From contig NZ_JAFBCC010000001.1 of assembly GCF_016907495.1 (NCBI RefSeq), positions 2,108,001 to 2,172,000 of the forward strand: DNA of 64,000 bases, written 5' to 3'. The position numbers were made by a program, and so were the translations under genes. Positions 1-11,000 of the stretch are shown here, in pieces. Position 1 is the first letter of the stretch, and each line of letters opens with the position of its first letter. Source of the DNA: Arthrobacter tumbae (GTDB lineage Bacteria; Actinomycetota; Actinomycetes; Actinomycetales; Micrococcaceae). The notes beneath the pieces are model-generated. The model ran no database searches. It worked only from the letters and a program-made list of their open reading frames with translations, and was not told where the DNA came from.

Positions 1-597
1 GGTGCGCACATCATCGACGCGGCCCAGTGGGTCATCGGCTCGAATATCGCCGGCGTCTCGGCGCTGATGGAGACGTTCGTGACCGAACGGCCGGTGGGCG
101 GCGACCTGTCGGGACTCGGCGGCAAGGGCGACGCATCGGGGGAGAAGGGGCCGGTAACGGTCGACGACGCCGCGGCCTTCACCGCCAGGTTCGACGACGG
201 CGCGATCGGAGTCTTCGAGGCCACCCGCTTTGCGCTCGGCCGGAAGAACGCTATCCGGCTGGAAATCAACGGGTCATCCGGCTCACTTGCGTTCGACTTC
301 GAGGACATGAACGTCCTGGAGTACTACGACGGCAGCAATAGCAGCCGCACCTCAGGCTTCCGGCGTATCCAGGTGGGCGAACCGGACCACCCGTACACCG
401 GGAACTGGTGGCCGGTGGGGCACGGCCTCGGCTACGAGCACGGGTTTACGCATCAGGTGGTGGAACTGGTCACCGCTCTGGGCAGCGGAACCCAGCCGTC
501 GCCGTCGTTCGCTGATGCCTCGCGGGTCCAGCGGGTGCTGGCCGCGGTGGAGCAGAGCGCAACCAACGAATCCCGCTGGCAGCGGGTCCAAAGATGA
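1..597 (+). CDS. Gfo/Idh/MocA family oxidoreductase, C-terminal part (5' end cut by window)
   Basis: The reading frame is open from base 1, so the gene begins before the window. The 198 visible residues match the C-terminal alpha/beta domain of Gfo/Idh/MocA NAD(P)-dependent sugar dehydrogenases: a GAHIIDAAQW segment carrying the conserved His/Asp region, then a beta-sheet stretch with SFADASRVQRVLAAVEQSA close to the end, as in this family. The Rossmann domain lies outside the window. The stop codon overlaps or lies just before the start of a sugar isomerase gene, which suggests a shared operon. The substrate cannot be told from the sequence. Confidence 0.85.
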   Translation, partial: GAHIIDAAQWVIGSNIAGVSALMETFVTERPVGGDLSGLGGKGDASGEKGPVTVDDAAAFTARFDDGAIGVFEATRFALGRKNAIRLEINGSSGSLAFDFEDMNVLEYYDGSNSSRTSGFRRIQVGEPDHPYTGNWWPVGHGLGYEHGFTHQVVELVTALGSGTQPSPSFADASRVQRVLAAVEQSATNESRWQRVQR

Positions 598-614
598 CTG
601 AGAGGGAGAACCGA

Positions 615-1625
615 ATGCGACCAGTAACACTGTTCACCGGCCAGTGGGCGGATCTGCCGTTCGAGGAGGTGGCGCGGCTCGCGGGCGAGTGGGGCTTCGA
701 CGGGCTGGAAATCGCCTGCTGGGGCGACCACCTCGACCCCGAGCGCGTGGTGGAGGATAGCGCCTATCTCCGGAACCGTCTCGACATCCTTGAACGGAAC
801 AACCTGCAGGTTCATGCGATTGCCAACCACCTCACCGGGCAGGCAGTCTGCGATGACCCCATTGATGAGCGACACCGCGGCATCCTGTCCGAGCGGGTGT
901 GGGGAGACGGGCAAGCGGAGGGGGTACGCCGTCGTGCTGCCGAAGTGCTGAAGGCGACTGCCCACGCTGCCGCCCTGCTCGGCGCCAAGACGGTCACCGG
1001 CTTCACCGGCTCCTCCATCTGGAAGTGCGTGGCCATGTTCCCGCCCGTGCCGGAGTCGATGATCAATGCCGGTTATGAGGACTTCAAGGACCGGTGGGAC
1101 CCGATCCTGGACGCGTTCGACGACGCCAATGTGCGCTTTGCGCTCGAGGTCCACCCCTCGGAAATCGCCTACGACTACTGGAGTACCCGCCGGACGCTGG
1201 ATGTCATGGCTGACCGGAAGAACTTCGGGCTGAACTTCGACCCCTCGCATTTCATCTGGCAGGACCTGGACCCGGTGATGTTCCTGCAGGACTTCGCGGA
1301 GCACATCTTCCACGTACATGTGAAGGAATCCGTGCGGCAGCTCAACGGCCGCAACGGACGGCTTGGATCACACCTGCCCTGGGGAGATCCGCGGCGCGGC
1401 TGGGATTTTGTCACCGCCGGGCACGGTGACGTGCAGTGGGAACCGATATTCCGGATGCTCAACTCCATCGGTTACAGCGGGCCGGTCAGCGTCGAGTGGG
1501 AAGACGCAGGCATGGACCGCCTTATCGGCGCACCCCAGGCGCTGGTGCTGGTCCGCCAGCTGGGCGGGATAGCGCCGTCGGCAGCAGCGTTCGACGCCGC
1601 ATTCTCCACCGGGCGCCAAGCCTGA
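615..1625 (+). CDS. Sugar phosphate isomerase/epimerase (xylose-isomerase-like TIM barrel)
   Basis: 336 residues of the AP-endonuclease-2/xylose-isomerase-like TIM-barrel family. The expected metal ligands are present: Glu in FALEVHPSE, Asp/His in NFDPSHFIWQ, His in FHVHVKE and Glu in VSVEWED. An upstream ATG at 594 would overlap the preceding stop, but ATG 615 has a better ribosome site (GAGAGGGAG at about 601-609) and gives the usual MRPVTLFTGQW start. Pairing with a Gfo/Idh/MocA enzyme is common in sugar or polyol oxidation-isomerisation operons. Its proximity to mannan-degrading genes suggests a role in sugar catabolism, but the substrate is unknown. Confidence 0.85.
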   Translation: MRPVTLFTGQWADLPFEEVARLAGEWGFDGLEIACWGDHLDPERVVEDSAYLRNRLDILERNNLQVHAIANHLTGQAVCDDPIDERHRGILSERVWGDGQAEGVRRRAAEVLKATAHAAALLGAKTVTGFTGSSIWKCVAMFPPVPESMINAGYEDFKDRWDPILDAFDDANVRFALEVHPSEIAYDYWSTRRTLDVMADRKNFGLNFDPSHFIWQDLDPVMFLQDFAEHIFHVHVKESVRQLNGRNGRLGSHLPWGDPRRGWDFVTAGHGDVQWEPIFRMLNSIGYSGPVSVEWEDAGMDRLIGAPQALVLVRQLGGIAPSAAAFDAAFSTGRQA

Positions 1626-1821
1626 CTTCGAGACTGCGACGAACACAAAGCCCTAAAATGCGGGGCGACTGAGAAGACAGCAAGCCCGGGTGTCTTATCT
1701 GACCAACTTTTCAACCAAGGAGTACCAACCCGACGCCAGGTGGCGGCTTCCGGGACGGTGTTCTCAACCGGTGATCTGCCCACATCCGACCAACAAACAC
1801 AGCAGAGGAGTCGGCCGTTCC

Positions 1822-4269
1822 ATGAAGAAGCTTGAACTACTGGACTGGCGAATGGGACACCTCGCGGACGGCGTCGTCAAGACCTACTTCCCCGCGAGCG
1901 TTCCTGGCAGCGTCCTGCATGACCTCACTGAGGCAAGAGTGATTGACGATCCATACGTAGGTCTCGGCGAATCGTCGGCCGGCTGGGTTGCGGAGGCCGA
2001 CTTCCGTTACGAATCGGTGATTGAGGTGGAGGATGGCGATGACCGAATTGATCTCGTCGCGCATGGACTCGACACGGACGCCATCCTTCGGCTGGACGGC
2101 GTCGAGATTGGCCGCACCCGCAACCAGCACCGGACCTATCGCTTCGATCTGCGTTCCCACACTGGTGAAGGATCTCATGTGATCTCGATTGATCTGCTTT
2201 CAGCGGTTCGCAGCGCCCGCGCTTTCGAGGATCGCATAGGGCCAAAACCCCTAGTGGGCGACACGCCTCCATACAATGCTATCCGGAAGATGGCCTGCAG
2301 CTTCGGCTCGGACTGGGGCCCGCATTTGCCGACCAGTGGACTATGGAAGCCGATCGGGTTGGAGCGCTGGGACGGCGTCCGTCTCGATGAGGTCCTGCCA
2401 CGTGTGCGCGTCGATGATGGACGCGGGAGGATAGACGTCTGTGCGCGATTGGAGCGGACCCGTCCGGGAGACGCGACGCTGATCGCTCATCTGTGGCACC
2501 CGGACGGATCACGATCGAGGACAGAGTCCTCCGGCTCAGGCGATGAGCTCGGTATCACCATGACGGTCGACTCCCCCAATCTGTGGTGGCCACGAGGCTA
2601 CGGTAACCAGCCGCTGTACCGGCTGACCATCGAGCTGTGGAGTGACGGGGTGCAGCGTGATGAGTGGAACCGGGAGATCGGCTTCCGGACCGTCCGGGTC
2701 GACTCACGCCCTGACGATCACGGTGTTCCGTTCACATTGCAGGTCAACGGTCAGCCCATCCTGGTCAAAGGAGCCAACTGGACCCCGGATGACTTCGCGC
2801 GTCCTGTCGTGGGGGCCGACTACCCGCGCAGCATCGCTGACGCGTTGGACGCCAATATGAATTTGCTCAGGGTGTGGGGAGGCGGGATCTTCGAGTCGGA
2901 CCAGTTCTACGCGCTCTGCGACCACTCCGGCATCATGGTGTGGCAGGACTTCCTTTTCTCCTGCGCGTGCTACTCCGAGTCGGAGGAGCTCGCGGCGGAA
3001 GTCGCTGCCGAGGCACGGCAGAACATCCTCCGACTGGCTCCTCATCCATCCCTCGTGCTCTGGAATGGTGGCAACGAAACCGACGAGGGGTACTACAATT
3101 GGGGCTTTCGCGACCGCATGCCGGCGGGCGCGGACTGGGGGGACGGCTACTACCGTCGGATGCTTCCCGACCTCCTCCAAGAACTGGATCCTGACCGCCC
3201 CTACATACCTTCCAGTCCCTTCTCCCCTGAAAATCCGTCGATACCCACCGATCCCAATCAGGGTACTTCCCACAGTTGGAAAGTCTGGTACAGCAGGGAT
3301 TACACCGCCTACGCCGAGACCGTTCCTCGATTTATTGCCGAGTTCGGATTCCTTGGCCCGCCCGCGTATTCCACCCTCCTCCGCGCCCTCGACGGCGATC
3401 AACCGTCGCTCAACAGCCCGGCGTTGATCTCCCACCAGAAGGCGGATGACGGCTTCAACCGACTAGAACGCGGATGGACCCCGCATCTGCCTGCGCCAGA
3501 GGATTTCGACGACTGGCACTTCACCACCCAGCTCAACCAGGCACGTGCCGTTCGTTTCGGACTGCAGCACTTCCGCTCGCACTGGCCACGGACGGCAGGC
3601 GCTATCGTCTGGCAGCTGAAGGACTGTTGGCCCGGCATCGGGTACGCCGCCGTGGACGGCGATCGCCACCGCAAACCACTCTGGCACGCCATCCGCTCCA
3701 TCTACGCCGACCGGGTGCTTATGCTCATCGAACGCGGCGATGCTCTTTTGCTCGTCCTCGGAAATGACACCCCGACCACATGGCGAGCGGGCGTCACTCT
3801 GAGTCGTCGCCGATTCAACGGAGCGACGTTGGCCGCTTCTGAAATAGAGGTGGAGGTCCCGCCCCGGTCCTCTCTCATGGTCCCGGTTCCGTCCGGCGTC
3901 GTCTTCGCTGATTCTGTTGCTGACGCGGTTCTCACAGCAGAGGCGCAGGGCGCCCAAAGAGCGTACTGGTACGGTGCGGAGGACATCGCCCTCGATCTTC
4001 CTGAGCACCGGTTCGATGCAAGCATCAAACATACCGTTCTGGGCTGCGAACTAACTTTGGAAGCGCACTCGTTCACAAAGGACCTGTGCCTTTTTCCCGA
4101 CAGACTTGACCCAACGGCCCGCGTGAGCCAGGCACTAGTTACGCTCTTCCCCGGTGAACGGGCGATGTTTGAAATCGAGTCAGACCAGACCCTTGATTTG
4201 GCCGCACTCGTCAAGCGTCCTGTGCTGAGAACCGTCAACGATCTCGGACGGGCAGGAGAACATTCATGA
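1822..4269 (+). CDS. Beta-mannosidase, glycoside hydrolase family 2
   Basis: 815 residues with GH2 architecture: N-terminal sugar-binding jelly roll (about 1-175), immunoglobulin-like domain, then a TIM barrel beginning near VKGANWTPDDF. The acid/base Glu is E419 in WNGGNE and the nucleophile is E507 in FIAEFGF; the NLLRVWGGGIFE and VWQDFLFSCACY segments are typical of beta-mannosidases. There is no signal peptide, so it acts inside the cell on imported manno-oligosaccharides. ATG 1822 follows GAGGAG and starts the conserved domain; the frame stays open back to 1690 without homology. The stop overlaps the alpha-galactosidase start by four bases, so the two are translationally coupled. Confidence 0.9.
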   Translation: MKKLELLDWRMGHLADGVVKTYFPASVPGSVLHDLTEARVIDDPYVGLGESSAGWVAEADFRYESVIEVEDGDDRIDLVAHGLDTDAILRLDGVEIGRTRNQHRTYRFDLRSHTGEGSHVISIDLLSAVRSARAFEDRIGPKPLVGDTPPYNAIRKMACSFGSDWGPHLPTSGLWKPIGLERWDGVRLDEVLPRVRVDDGRGRIDVCARLERTRPGDATLIAHLWHPDGSRSRTESSGSGDELGITMTVDSPNLWWPRGYGNQPLYRLTIELWSDGVQRDEWNREIGFRTVRVDSRPDDHGVPFTLQVNGQPILVKGANWTPDDFARPVVGADYPRSIADALDANMNLLRVWGGGIFESDQFYALCDHSGIMVWQDFLFSCACYSESEELAAEVAAEARQNILRLAPHPSLVLWNGGNETDEGYYNWGFRDRMPAGADWGDGYYRRMLPDLLQELDPDRPYIPSSPFSPENPSIPTDPNQGTSHSWKVWYSRDYTAYAETVPRFIAEFGFLGPPAYSTLLRALDGDQPSLNSPALISHQKADDGFNRLERGWTPHLPAPEDFDDWHFTTQLNQARAVRFGLQHFRSHWPRTAGAIVWQLKDCWPGIGYAAVDGDRHRKPLWHAIRSIYADRVLMLIERGDALLLVLGNDTPTTWRAGVTLSRRRFNGATLAASEIEVEVPPRSSLMVPVPSGVVFADSVADAVLTAEAQGAQRAYWYGAEDIALDLPEHRFDASIKHTVLGCELTLEAHSFTKDLCLFPDRLDPTARVSQALVTLFPGERAMFEIESDQTLDLAALVKRPVLRTVNDLGRAGEHS

Positions 4270-6398
4270 CAGAACATCGCATCGACTGGAACGCGGGCCG
4301 GATCCGAGTAGAACTCTCCGCTGGCCCCGACCGGCCCGTCGGAGTGCATCGTATCCGCACAGACGGCTTCGACCTGGTCTCAGGCTCCGACGCCCCTGTA
4401 GTGGAGGTTTTGACTGCTGGGCAGGGACGCGCTCGCTCCACGTCCCGGCTGAGCGAGACGCTCGTCGGGGCACGGATGCGGTACCTGTCGCATCAGGTTA
4501 CCCTCGACGGCTCAGCGAATGTGCTCACTGTCCATCAAAAGGACTATGAATCCGGTCTGCGAACGGCCCTGCAATTGCGGTCGGAGGAGAACTCCGCCAG
4601 TCTGACCGCGCGGGTAACAGTGATCAACGATGGTGCGGCGCGATCGCTGATCCTAGCCATGCCCTCTCTGGTTCTCGAGCTCCGGTTCGGCGCCCAAGAC
4701 AGCTCGTTTGCACCGGATACCTCATTGAGCCACGGTCGCAGCGATTGGCTCGCCGAGTCGCGCTGGACGTCCACGCCGCTGCGTTCGGCACTTGTCGACT
4801 GGTCCCGCGGCGCGCACGGGTCGAATGGGCGGGGGCAGATCTCGGTGATATCGAGTGGCTCGTGGACGACGGGAAGAAACCTCCCGGTCGCTGCAATTGA
4901 ATCGGTGCGAGCTTCGACAGCCCTGATTTGGCAGATCGATCACAGCGGGCCGTGGCGCTGGGAACTCGCTGAAAACGACACGGGGCTTTCACTCGCGCTC
5001 TCGGGCCCGACGGACCTCGACCACGCATTCTCGCGTCTCCTCGAACCGGGAGCAGCGTTCACCTCTCCGACGGCAACGATCGCCATCGGCCCAACTCTTG
5101 ATTCCGCCCTAGCGGAGCTTACTATCGCTCGCCGGTCGCGGCGGCGTTCTCATCCTGACGACGAAGCACCCTCGGTCGTCTACAACGACTTCATGAACAC
5201 GTTGATGGGTGACCCTTCAACAGAGGCGATCTTGCCTCTGGTTGATGCCTCTGCCGCCATCGGCGCGGAGGTCTACTGTATTGACGCCGGCTGGTACGAC
5301 GATGGTGACGACTGGTGGGACAAGGTAGGCCAGTGGAAACCCTCGACACGCCGCTTTCCCCAAGGAATTGAAGAGGTAACCGACGCGATCACCTCGACCG
5401 GGATGCGCGCCGGTCTTTGGTTCGAGCCGGAGGTTGTCGGAGTCAACAGCCCAGCAGCGAATACGCTGCCACCTGACGCTTTCTTCAGCCGATCGGGCAT
5501 CCCCGTGCGGGAGCACGGCAGGTTTCATCTTGACTTCAGCAGCGCAGCAGCAAGGGACCACGTGTCATCCGCAATCGAGCGCCTGATCGACCAGCTAAAA
5601 CTCGGCTACCTAAAGCTCGACTACAACATCGACGCCGGTGCCGGCTCAGACCTGGCAACAGCGAGCGTCGGTGAGGGGCTTCTTAACCACACAACCGGCT
5701 ACCTCGCATGGCTCGACGAAATGCGCGGACGCCACCCCAATGTGATCATCGAGAACTGCGCCTCCGGTGCGATGCGGGCAGACGCCCCACTCCTGGATCG
5801 GGTCCAGGTGCAGTCGACATCCGACCAGCAGGATCCAAGACGCTACCCTCCCATCTCGGCCTCAGCACCGATGTCCATGCTTCCTGAACAGGCCGCGAGT
5901 TGGGCCTACCCACAGCCAGACATGACTGATGAGGAGATAGCGTTCACCTGCTGCACCTCGATGCTAGGCCGCATGTATCTTTCCGGCCGCATCGATCTAA
6001 TGACGCCCGCACAACTTCGGATCGTCGGACAGGCAGTGACAGCACACAAAGCCATCCGCGATCGGATCCGGAGTTCGGCACCGATCTGGCCGATCGGACT
6101 CCCAGACTGGAACGACGAGTGGATCGCTCTCGGGCTGATGGATCGAGAGAAATCAAGCGCCTTATTGACGATCTGGAAGCGCGCTTCGAAAGAAGCACGG
6201 ATCATCCTTCCGTTCCCACAGTTTCACGGGCACGTCCTATCCGTCACTGCGGTTTTTCCCGCAACTGGTACTTGGCGGGCGGACTGGCATCAGGACGCAG
6301 GCGTCCTAAGTATCACCAGCGACAAGAATGTTCCATTTGCTGCGCGAACCCTTCTGCTCGAAGTCCAAGAACCGTCAGCCCCACGGTCGGATGTCTGA
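4266..6398 (+). CDS. Alpha-galactosidase, glycoside hydrolase family 36
   Basis: 710 residues, the usual length for a GH36 melibiase: N-terminal beta-sandwich, a TIM barrel from about residue 290 (VVYNDFMNTLMGDP, IDAGWYDDGDDWW) and a C-terminal beta-domain. The nucleophile Asp is D452 in YLKLDYN and the acid/base Asp is D520 in QSTSDQQDPRRY; IIENCASGA and GLWFEPEVV are also family hallmarks. No signal peptide. It starts at an ATGA overlap with the beta-mannosidase stop, with AGGAG upstream. Together the two enzymes can remove galactose side groups and terminal mannose from galactomanno-oligosaccharides. Confidence 0.92.
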   Translation: MTEHRIDWNAGRIRVELSAGPDRPVGVHRIRTDGFDLVSGSDAPVVEVLTAGQGRARSTSRLSETLVGARMRYLSHQVTLDGSANVLTVHQKDYESGLRTALQLRSEENSASLTARVTVINDGAARSLILAMPSLVLELRFGAQDSSFAPDTSLSHGRSDWLAESRWTSTPLRSALVDWSRGAHGSNGRGQISVISSGSWTTGRNLPVAAIESVRASTALIWQIDHSGPWRWELAENDTGLSLALSGPTDLDHAFSRLLEPGAAFTSPTATIAIGPTLDSALAELTIARRSRRRSHPDDEAPSVVYNDFMNTLMGDPSTEAILPLVDASAAIGAEVYCIDAGWYDDGDDWWDKVGQWKPSTRRFPQGIEEVTDAITSTGMRAGLWFEPEVVGVNSPAANTLPPDAFFSRSGIPVREHGRFHLDFSSAAARDHVSSAIERLIDQLKLGYLKLDYNIDAGAGSDLATASVGEGLLNHTTGYLAWLDEMRGRHPNVIIENCASGAMRADAPLLDRVQVQSTSDQQDPRRYPPISASAPMSMLPEQAASWAYPQPDMTDEEIAFTCCTSMLGRMYLSGRIDLMTPAQLRIVGQAVTAHKAIRDRIRSSAPIWPIGLPDWNDEWIALGLMDREKSSALLTIWKRASKEARIILPFPQFHGHVLSVTAVFPATGTWRADWHQDAGVLSITSDKNVPFAARTLLLEVQEPSAPRSDV

Positions 6399-6545
6399 CC
6401 CCACTTTGAAAGACAGCTAGCTTCAGAACTTGAAAAGACAGGGAACCTGCCCGAGCGTAGTGTGCGGCATCGAGTCCTCAGGGTCGTCACTAATTTCGTT
6501 CAGCTCTACAGCAAGCCCGGGTAGCGGCGAAACGTTGCCTTCAAT

Positions 6546-6565
6546 CCCGCTCCAATAGGAGTGGG
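6546..6565 (+). terminator. Weak hairpin after the GH2-GH36 operon
   Basis: CCCGCTCC, loop AATA, GGAGTGGG forms an 8-bp stem with one G-U pair, 150 bases after the alpha-galactosidase stop and before the ROK gene. There is no T-run, so termination is uncertain. The rest of the 6399-6694 gap shows no gene. Confidence 0.35.
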
Positions 6566-6694
6566 GACCGCGCACGTCACCTCACACCGTTCGCAACCGC
6601 CGTGTGATTACATCCCAGATTGGCGTGTGATGATGCAAGCTTTGGATACTCTTGGCTGGTAGAACGTTTCCAGCCTCCAGCAGGAGTACCTCCT

Positions 6695-7963
6695 TTGGCA
6701 ACCGCATCGAGTGTTCGATCAAGTGAGCAGACACGTAGTTTAATCCTTGACGCGATTCGTGCCTCTGGCCGAATTAGCCGAGTCGAACTGGCGAAGAAAT
6801 CTGGTCTAACTGAAGCGACTATTTCCACTGTCGTGCGGCGCGTCATAGCCGAGGGCCTGATAATCGAAACGGGTTTTAGCGAGTCTACCGGCGGCAAGCG
6901 TAGGACGCTGCTGGAGATCAACAGTTCTGCGCGTCATGCGCTCGGTGTTTCGTTGGATCGCGAACGTCTCGTGCTGGTTGCTGCGGATTTGTCAGGGAAA
7001 GTAGTTGGAAGCGCAGAGACGTCGGGTACCGGTGACACTTATCCCGGGACGGTCATCAAGTTGATCGCATCACGCGCGGCTGAGTTGCTCAAGGAAGTAA
7101 ACATTGACCCGGTCACCGTCGTCGGCATCGGTGTGGCGAGTCCTGGACCTCTGGATACTCGTACGGGAGCGTTACGGGGGCACCGGCCCTCCTCAGCTTG
7201 GCGGGATTACCCATTAGAGGAGCGACTTGAGGTGCAGAGCGGCTTTCCCGTAGTGCTTGATAACGATGCGACGTGTGCAGCATTGGGTGAGTATTGGACA
7301 AACAATGTGCTGGTGACTTCTCCTGTGTCAGCAACTGTCTATATGGCGGACGGCATTGGTTGCGGCATTCTGGTGGATGGTCGGATCTATCACGGGTCAT
7401 CATCAAATGCGGGTGAAGTCGGGCATATCACTCTCGATATCGCCGGTCCCAAGTGCCATTGCGGGTCTCGTGGTTGCGTGGAATTGTACGCAGCTCCAGC
7501 TGCCGTAGCCGCGCGGGCACTCGCGAATGAAAATTTGACACGTGAATTGGGACTTACGCCGAAAGTCTCATCCAGCAGAGAAAACTTCGACAGGATCGCG
7601 AAGGGCGCTGTCCAGGGAAGCACGGCGGCACACGCCCTGATCACACAAGCAGCCGCATACCTCGCCGAAGGAATAGTGTCGCTCAGCAACGTTCTCGATC
7701 TGGACGAAGTACACCTGTCGGGGCCCGGCTTTTCGATCGCCGGAGAAATCTTCACCGACGTCATCCAAGGCCGCTTGAACGAGGGAACCTTCATGCGTTC
7801 GGTCCACCCGGTCCACACAAAGCTGTCGACTATCGGTGACCAATCAGCCGCTGTCGGAGCGGCCGCACTGGTTCTTCAACATCAAGTCACTCCGCATTTA
7901 GCGGCCCGCTCGAGGCGAACCCCCGGCAATATCCAGCTGGTCGCTGCCGGTCACGTCGGATAG
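6695..7963 (+). CDS. ROK family transcriptional regulator (NagC/XylR type)
   Basis: 422 residues from a TTG start with AGGAG eight bases upstream; an earlier in-frame TTG at 6620 lacks a ribosome site. An N-terminal winged helix-turn-helix (SRVELAKKSGLTEATISTVV) is followed by the ROK sugar-kinase-like domain, with the ATP-motif-like GIGVASPGPLD, the DNDA segment, and the zinc signature CHCGSRGCVE with the preceding GEVGHITLD. It lies between intracellular and secreted mannan hydrolases, so it is a likely sugar-responsive repressor of them. It is related to the ROK gene at 14152 (shared SRxELxxxxGLTxxxIST and STGGKR motifs). Confidence 0.9.
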   Translation: MATASSVRSSEQTRSLILDAIRASGRISRVELAKKSGLTEATISTVVRRVIAEGLIIETGFSESTGGKRRTLLEINSSARHALGVSLDRERLVLVAADLSGKVVGSAETSGTGDTYPGTVIKLIASRAAELLKEVNIDPVTVVGIGVASPGPLDTRTGALRGHRPSSAWRDYPLEERLEVQSGFPVVLDNDATCAALGEYWTNNVLVTSPVSATVYMADGIGCGILVDGRIYHGSSSNAGEVGHITLDIAGPKCHCGSRGCVELYAAPAAVAARALANENLTRELGLTPKVSSSRENFDRIAKGAVQGSTAAHALITQAAAYLAEGIVSLSNVLDLDEVHLSGPGFSIAGEIFTDVIQGRLNEGTFMRSVHPVHTKLSTIGDQSAAVGAAALVLQHQVTPHLAARSRRTPGNIQLVAAGHVG

Positions 7964-7977
7964 TAATCTAGTCGGAA

Positions 7978-7999
7978 CACTTCCTTAAGTTAATTAAGT
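7978..7999 (+). promoter_or_regulatory. Candidate operator upstream of the GH26 mannanase gene
   Basis: The AT-rich segment ACTTCCTTAAGTTAATTAAG lies about 75 bases before the GH26 start. A nearly identical segment, differing at one base, lies in the same orientation upstream of the GH5 mannanase gene (13108-13127, minus strand). The core ACTTCCKTAAGT is an inverted repeat. A ROK repressor from this locus is the natural candidate for binding, by inference from position. Confidence 0.55.
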
Positions 8000-8072
8000 T
8001 AGATACCCTTGGAAGACTCCGTTGTGCATTCGCCCGGGGACTCCACTATCAATCAGTTCAATGGAGAACAGC

Positions 8073-11000
8073 ATGCGTTCACCCAGCTTACGGGCGGCTA
8101 GAACAGCCGCAGCTGCAGTAACAGCACTCGCTTTAGGCATCACCGGTCCCGGTGTTGCCTCGGCTGCTCCTGACATACCAGGCGCTCCTGTGATTGACAT
8201 CGTCGACACCGATGCCAGCTATTCAACCAACTCCCTGTATCAGTACCTGATGGAGCAACAGGGGCAGGGCGTTCTCTTCGGTCATCAGCACACCACAGAC
8301 AACGGCATCACCTTCTCCGAAGCGAATGGTGTCAATTCCGACGTCCTGGCCGCGACGGGGGAGTACCCCGGAATTTTCGGATGGGATACGTTGATCCTCG
8401 AGGGCCTTGAGCGTCCGGGCACCGGCAGTCTCGCCAACGGAGAGGAAAACGCCCGCAAGTGGGCGGAGGGGATGATCAACGCCCACGAACTCGGCGGCAT
8501 CAACACGATCAGCGCGCACATGAAAAACTTCGTCACCGATAGAGACTTCACCGACACATCGGGCCGGGTAGTCTCACAGATCCTGCCGGGCGGCCCTCAG
8601 AACACGGAGTTCAACGAGTACCTCGACCTGATCGCGCTGACAGCCGATCTCACAGTGGACAGCAACGGTGATCCCATCCCCTTGATCTTCCGACCCTTCC
8701 ACGAGAACACGGGGTCGTGGTTCTGGTGGGGCGCCGCGCACGCCACAGCCGGCGAGTATAAAGAAATCTTCCGGTACACCGTGGAGTACCTGCGTGACAC
8801 CAAAGGGGTCTCCAATCTGCTCTACGCTTTCTCTCCCAACGGCTCCTTCGGAGGCGACGCCGAGCGGTATCTTGCGACCTACCCAGGGGACGACTGGGTG
8901 GATGTCCTTGGTTATGACTCCTACGATTACGATAATTCGCTTGCCGATTCCGACGCATACATCGAATCGGTGAGGGTGGATCTCGGGATGGTCACCGATC
9001 TAGCTGCTGAGCGGCGAAAAATTCCGGCATTTACGGAGTTTGGACGAAACGGAGAGCGCACAATCAAGCCGAGCGGTAACAAGAGCCTCAGCTTCTACAC
9101 CGACCTCTTCACCGCGATTAAGAATGATCCGAAAGCCAAGCGAATCACCTACATGCAAACGTGGTCGAACTGGGGCCTTGACCAGTTCTATGTCCCCTAC
9201 CCGGCGTATGACGGCAACCCTGAGCATGAGATGTATGAGGACTTCCTCGAGTTCTACAACGATCCGTACAGCGTCTTCGCCGCCGGAGTAAACGGAGTCT
9301 ATGACAACGACGCCAACGCTGAACCTGCCGCTCCAACGGTGCGGATCGTCAGTCCCGCCGACGGAGTCCGTGTCACTGAACCTGCCACGACGGTGCGAGT
9401 CAAAGCCACCGTTGCGGAACCGGACCGTGTGTACTTCACAGTCGCGGGCGATCCGACAGAGTACGAATTGACACTTGACGCCGACGGCTACTACTCCGCG
9501 GAATGGATCATCGGCGAAGAAAACCTGACGAACAAGTCGAGCACTCTGAATATCTTCGCCGTCTACGACGGCCAGCCCTCGGTGCAAACGGCGTCCTCAG
9601 TCATCCTCGGGGAACCCACTGAATTGCCAGTTGGCGTCGTTGACGATTTCGAGACCTACAGCGACGACGCCGCACTGCGCTCCGCTTATGCCTACAACAA
9701 CGCGACGGCCGAGGACATCTCGCTCACCAGCGAGTTCAAGGGCTCAGGAGATTACGGTGTGCAGTTCGCCTACGACTTCACCGCCAGGTCCTACGGCGGT
9801 TTCGGCAAGGTATTCCAAGGCGCACAGGATTGGTCGGCCTTCAATCAGATCAACGTCTGGCTGGATCCTGACGGCGGTAACCAGAAGCTGGTTCTACAGG
9901 TGAACACGGCCAACGGACAGAGTTTCGAAGCATATCCGTCCTTGGCTGGAACGGAGCCCACAGAACTCGCTATCGACATTCTGGATTTCCGTGCAAAGAG
10001 CGACCCAAACAGGTCCTTGGCGCGCGAAGACCTCACTGGAGTGACCGAGTTCTGGGTTTACATCAACCAGGTCGGAGAGCCGTCCGCGAGCAGCGTTGTC
10101 CTCGATGACATCCGAGCTGTCAGTGGCGACGCTGAGCCCACGCTGCCCGCGGACCCCGGGATAGATCCGGGGGAGCCGGCGGAGCCAGGTGTTGTCGATA
10201 CCTTCGAGGGTTACACTGACGAGGCAGGACTGCGTGCCGCCTGGAGTCGGGCAGGCGCGGGTAACCTCATGCTGTCAGCCGAGAATAAGGTAGCCGGTGA
10301 ATTTGGAGCAGGGTTCCCTTACAGCGGCGGATTCACTGATTTCCAGAAAGCCATCAACGCGGACTGGTCATCGTTCGATCAGTTGAGCTTCTGGGTACAG
10401 CCTGACGGTTCAGAACAGAAGATCGTCCTGCAACTGGTCGCCGATGGAAACTACTATGATGCGGTTCCAGTTGTCACGGGCTCCGAGGCGGCCGAGGTTT
10501 CGATTCCTTTCTCCGAATTCACGCCCGCCCCCTTCCAGGGACGAGACCCAGCGCTGCGCCCGAGCCCGGAGGAACTCGTTAACGTCGAGCAGTTGGTGAT
10601 GTTCATCGAGTCGACCGGGACCAGTACCGGGACCACAGGCGTCTACTACTTCGATAACATCAGGGCGTCGAACGCGCCGGTTGTGGACGACGACGTAGAC
10701 CTGCGTGTCAACGCGAAATCACAGGACATCGACGGAACTGTACACGTCGCGGTGCACGCGGTGAATGAGGAGGATGTGCCGGTCGATATACGTCTGGTAA
10801 CGGACTTCGGTAATAAGAAATTTTCGAAAGTCCAACCAGGGGAAGCGGTCTACAACCTCTTCGATACTGGTTCGGCCGAAATTCCAGCAGGAAGCGCCAC
10901 CGCAAATGGCTATAAGTGGGTCGACGGGCAGGGCTACTACACCTCCCATGTCGCCGCCTACGAGGCTCTGACGCTTCCCGAAGGCGAGCCCGAAGGTCTC

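Noticed and set aside
453..1319. Minus-strand frame of 288 residues
   Set aside because: It is the antisense shadow of the well-supported isomerase gene; no domain and arginine/valine-rich composition typical of shadow frames.
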